Positions 61,324 to 64,000 of a stretch of 64,000 nucleotides of DNA are shown piece after piece (within the stretch, counting starts at the first letter, position 1; every line of letters starts with the position of its first letter). Source of the DNA: Pseudomonas sp. NKUCC02_KPG (GTDB taxonomy: Bacteria > Pseudomonadota > Gammaproteobacteria > Pseudomonadales > Pseudomonadaceae); the NCBI RefSeq assembly GCF_019345465.1, contig NZ_JAHKRC010000006.1:62001-126000 (forward strand), written 5' to 3'. Both the position numbers and the translations under genes were made by a program. The notes under the pieces are model-generated. The model was not told the DNA's origin. It ran no database searches and was given only the letters and a program-made list of their open reading frames with translations.

Positions 61324-63783
61324 GTGCCGCAACACACCCCCGAACTGCCTGAAGAACTTGCCCCCATTACCCAATTGCCATTGTTCAAGCGCCTGGCTGC
61401 GCGATTATTTGGCAGTGGTTTGAACCGTTTGCGGGCACAACATGCTGCGTCCTGGTTGCAAGGCCAGGCGGACGGGTTTCGCAGCGGGCACAGTGCCGGG
61501 GTCGATTACGGCTTTTCAGAGGGTCATGCCGAAGGCCTGGAAGAGGGCCGTCAGGTGCTGTTTATCAGTGACACGCGCCCGCAGGAGCTGCGGGCGCCCG
61601 GTATCGATGACAACCTGTTCGATGACTGGCGGCTGCCGCTGGGGCCAGAACTGAAAAAGCAGATCAAGGCGGATGTTGCCGCCATCCTGCCCGAGCACGC
61701 TCAGCCCAGTGCCGCACAGTGGAAGATGATCTTCAGCGATACACCATCCACCTCCGTGGTCGCGGGTGCCGGGGCAGGGAAGTCGACGTCGCTGGTGTTG
61801 CGGATCCTGCTGCTGACCCACTACCTGGGTTTCGAGCTCGATTCGATGACCGTCGTGACCTTTACCCGCGAATCGCGCAAGGATTTCATCAAGAAGCTGC
61901 AAGAGATTTTTGCCTTGTGGGGCCGCACCCTGTCGCTCAAGGAAGCCCGGGATGTAGTGCGCACCTTTCACTCGCGGATTTTGCCCATGGTGCGCAGCTT
62001 GCCCGGCTACTCCCGGTTGCAGGCCTTCGAGACCCTGAACACCCGTAGCCTGCTCAACGATGAAGATGCCGACAGCAACCCGTTTGACCTGCGCATCAAC
62101 GATGCCCAGCGTCAGCAGCTCAATGCCTGCTACCACGGGCTGTACACCCGCGATGAGCGCTTTCGTCAGACCCTGGCACCTCTGCGCATGCATGCCTTGC
62201 AGCTCAAGGAACTGGAGCGCGACCATCCTGAAGTGCAAAAGCGCATGGCCGTGACCGAGCTGGCCGCCAAGCGCGATGAAGAACTCTGCGACACCCTGGA
62301 AGACTTGTGGTTTGCCGCCGGTGCGTGGCCGATCAAAGGTATCGAGCCCAATCGCGAAACCGTCGAGATCAATGGCTCGCAGTTCCATTGTCACGGTTAC
62401 ATTGCCGAGCTGGATGCCTGGGTAGTGCTGGGCTTTGATCCTCGGGAGAATCCGCAGATTTGCCGTCCCGGTGCCCGGCTCAGTGTGCGTGCCGAGTGGG
62501 CAGTAAAACGCACTCTGTTTCGAGCTTTCTGCGGTAAGCCATTGATTTGGCTAGATAGCTATGACTCTGCCAAGCGTGTTATCAGTTCAATGGCGGGTGA
62601 TGCCAGCGCAGGCCCGGGCTTTGATTACAAGCTCAAGGGTGAGTTGGGTTCAGCGCCGCTGCTCGACAGTTTTGTCGCGGCGGCAAGCTTTATCGAGAAC
62701 CTGGGGCTCGACGTGGCGGCGGCGGTGGGCGATATGCGCTTTGCCAAGGAAGACCCGGACCGTTTCTTCTTTGAGGCCTTGAGCCTGTACTGGCGGGCGC
62801 TGGAGGATCATCTGCTGGCCCAGACGCCCCCGGTCATGACTTACAACCGCATGTTCTCCCTGTTTGGCGAAAATACCCCGCAGAATTTCAAGCTGCTGAG
62901 CCATGAGCAACTGCGCCCGCTGTCCCATCTGATGATCGATGAGTTTCAGGACGTCTCGCCGCAGATCGTGTCCTGGTTGCGCGCCAGCTTGCGCGAAATC
63001 CGCAGTCGTGGACCGGCGATGCATGTGGGGCGCGGGACCCAGCGCTCATCGCTGCTGTGTGTCGGGGATGACTGGCAATCGATCTACGGCTGGCGAGGCA
63101 GCTCGCCCAAATACTTCATGGAGTTCAACAAGGAATTCCCGTCGCCCGCGACCACGCGGGTGATGCTCAGCGACAACTTCCGCAGTCATCAGCACATCAT
63201 TGATGCGGCCGAGCATATTGTGCGCGCGGCGCCCTCCATTGCCGGCAAAAAGGCCAAGGCCAGTGGCGAGCCCAAGACGCCAGTTCCGGTCAATGTGCTG
63301 CATCGCGACGATCAGGGGTTGGCAGCGCGCCTGATCGAGCATTACAACGCCGGTGACAGCATCTTGATGTTATATCGAAAAAGTAGCGATAAACTATTGA
63401 TAGAAAAGGATATTCAGTCTGTAGTTAATGTTGATTCAAGGTTGGCGCCTGAGGATCGCAGGCTTAAGCAACTGACCTATCACAGCTCCAAGGGGTTGCA
63501 GGCGGATGCCGTTTTCTTGCTGGGTGACTGCCAGCACCTGACGTCTTCGCCCTACAAGAATCAGGTGTATCGCATGGCTGGCCTGGGCAAGGACGCAGAC
63601 CCTGAGCCTTATGACAGCGCCCAGAAAGACGAAATCCTGCGGCTGGCCTATGTAGGCATCACCCGGGCGGTCAAGCACTGCTATTGGTATCTGGAAAATC
63701 AGGATGCCCAGGGACCGAATGTCCCCAAGGCCTCTGATCGTGTGCCTCAAGGCAAGGCGTTTTTTGAGGATTTGCGGGCGTAA
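61324..63783 (+). CDS. UvrD/Rep-type superfamily-1 DNA helicase
   Basis: An 819-residue helicase-like ATPase. Walker A AGAGAGKST near residue 149, motif Ia TVVTFTRESRKDF, Walker B LMIDEFQDVSPQIV near residue 540, motif III LCVGDDWQSIYGWRGS, and C-terminal motifs TYHSSKGLQADAVFLLGDC and LAYVGITRAVKHCYWY. The first ~130 residues are specific to this branch (EGHAEGLEEGRQVLF). It resembles DNA helicase IV-type proteins. Starts with GTG. Probably a repair or conflict-resolution helicase; exact role unknown. Confidence 0.9.
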   Translation: MPQHTPELPEELAPITQLPLFKRLAARLFGSGLNRLRAQHAASWLQGQADGFRSGHSAGVDYGFSEGHAEGLEEGRQVLFISDTRPQELRAPGIDDNLFDDWRLPLGPELKKQIKADVAAILPEHAQPSAAQWKMIFSDTPSTSVVAGAGAGKSTSLVLRILLLTHYLGFELDSMTVVTFTRESRKDFIKKLQEIFALWGRTLSLKEARDVVRTFHSRILPMVRSLPGYSRLQAFETLNTRSLLNDEDADSNPFDLRINDAQRQQLNACYHGLYTRDERFRQTLAPLRMHALQLKELERDHPEVQKRMAVTELAAKRDEELCDTLEDLWFAAGAWPIKGIEPNRETVEINGSQFHCHGYIAELDAWVVLGFDPRENPQICRPGARLSVRAEWAVKRTLFRAFCGKPLIWLDSYDSAKRVISSMAGDASAGPGFDYKLKGELGSAPLLDSFVAAASFIENLGLDVAAAVGDMRFAKEDPDRFFFEALSLYWRALEDHLLAQTPPVMTYNRMFSLFGENTPQNFKLLSHEQLRPLSHLMIDEFQDVSPQIVSWLRASLREIRSRGPAMHVGRGTQRSSLLCVGDDWQSIYGWRGSSPKYFMEFNKEFPSPATTRVMLSDNFRSHQHIIDAAEHIVRAAPSIAGKKAKASGEPKTPVPVNVLHRDDQGLAARLIEHYNAGDSILMLYRKSSDKLLIEKDIQSVVNVDSRLAPEDRRLKQLTYHSSKGLQADAVFLLGDCQHLTSSPYKNQVYRMAGLGKDADPEPYDSAQKDEILRLAYVGITRAVKHCYWYLENQDAQGPNVPKASDRVPQGKAFFEDLRA

Positions 63784-64000
63784 TCTTCAGCAAACGTCGA
63801 AACGGCAAGGCCGTCCATCTGCCATCCGCCCTGGATGGCATCACCGCACTCGAATGACTGCACTTGAATGAGTAGGGCTCAGCAACATCGAGCCCACGAT
63901 TCTGCGTGTCCGCAGTTCCGGGTCCTTCGACCGTTGTCTTGTGTGCGATGCCATCCGAAAACATCAAGTGACTGAGTGTGCCTGGTGTGGGGCTGTGTTA
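63784..64000. other. Window end, no gene seen
   Basis: 217 bases after the helicase gene without a supported gene or a clear terminator. Confidence 0.4.

Overview
The window looks like chromosome of a fluorescens- or fragi-type Pseudomonas. The evidence is gene content (a copper amine oxidase very like TynA, a PunR/PunC pair, a FleN-like ATPase, many LysR and MFS genes), moderately high GC, and two families of dispersed intergenic palindromes of the kind common in pseudomonads. The species was inferred from sequence reading alone; no search was run.

Layout. 0.3-7.3 kb: an AraC regulator divergent from periplasmic amine oxidase tynA, then an OFA-type MFS gene and a gamma-glutamyltransferase-like gene in tandem, suggesting amine or gamma-glutamyl compound use. 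7.4-18.4 kb: accessory DNA with a secreted orphan protein, a MerR/SDR divergent pair, a hydrolase, a GNAT enzyme, a deletion-fused duplicate of genes that are intact at 45-47 kb, an orphan gene behind an 8-bp tandem repeat, IS66 debris, and a permease / frameshifted LuxR / PhyH dioxygenase group. 18.7-32.8 kb: a serine hydrolase, an old-yellow-enzyme/LysR pair, a LysR/NepI-like exporter/hydrolase group, a diguanylate cyclase, an SOS-controlled orphan UmuD-like protein, a P-loop kinase and a FleN paralogue.

32.84-52.30 kb reads as an old genomic island. A tRNA-Leu(TAA) gene stands at its right end. A 66-bp, roughly 92 % identical copy of the tRNA 3' end plus its terminator stands at the left end. 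No integrase remains. Just inside the left end is the most striking locus: two adjacent minus-strand genes for a secreted pertussis-toxin-S1-like ADP-ribosyltransferase and a small secreted protein with the size and features of an AB5 B subunit. The rest of the island holds a BRCT-domain remnant, a NYN-LOTUS protein, a decayed phage lysis cassette (GH19 endolysin, Rz, nested Rz1), an SDR/TetR/double AhpD-like cluster, an isochorismatase-type hydrolase, a secreted metallo-beta-lactamase-fold enzyme, a GlxA-type regulator, a quinone oxidoreductase/LysR pair and a large glycine-rich autotransporter preceded by G7 and C9 homopolymers.

52.3-64 kb is ordinary core-like DNA: EamA transporter with a histidine-rich tail, DedA protein, ECF sigma/anti-sigma pair with a DUF3455 protein, DUF4174 protein, LysE exporter, punR/punC, pirin and a UvrD-like helicase.
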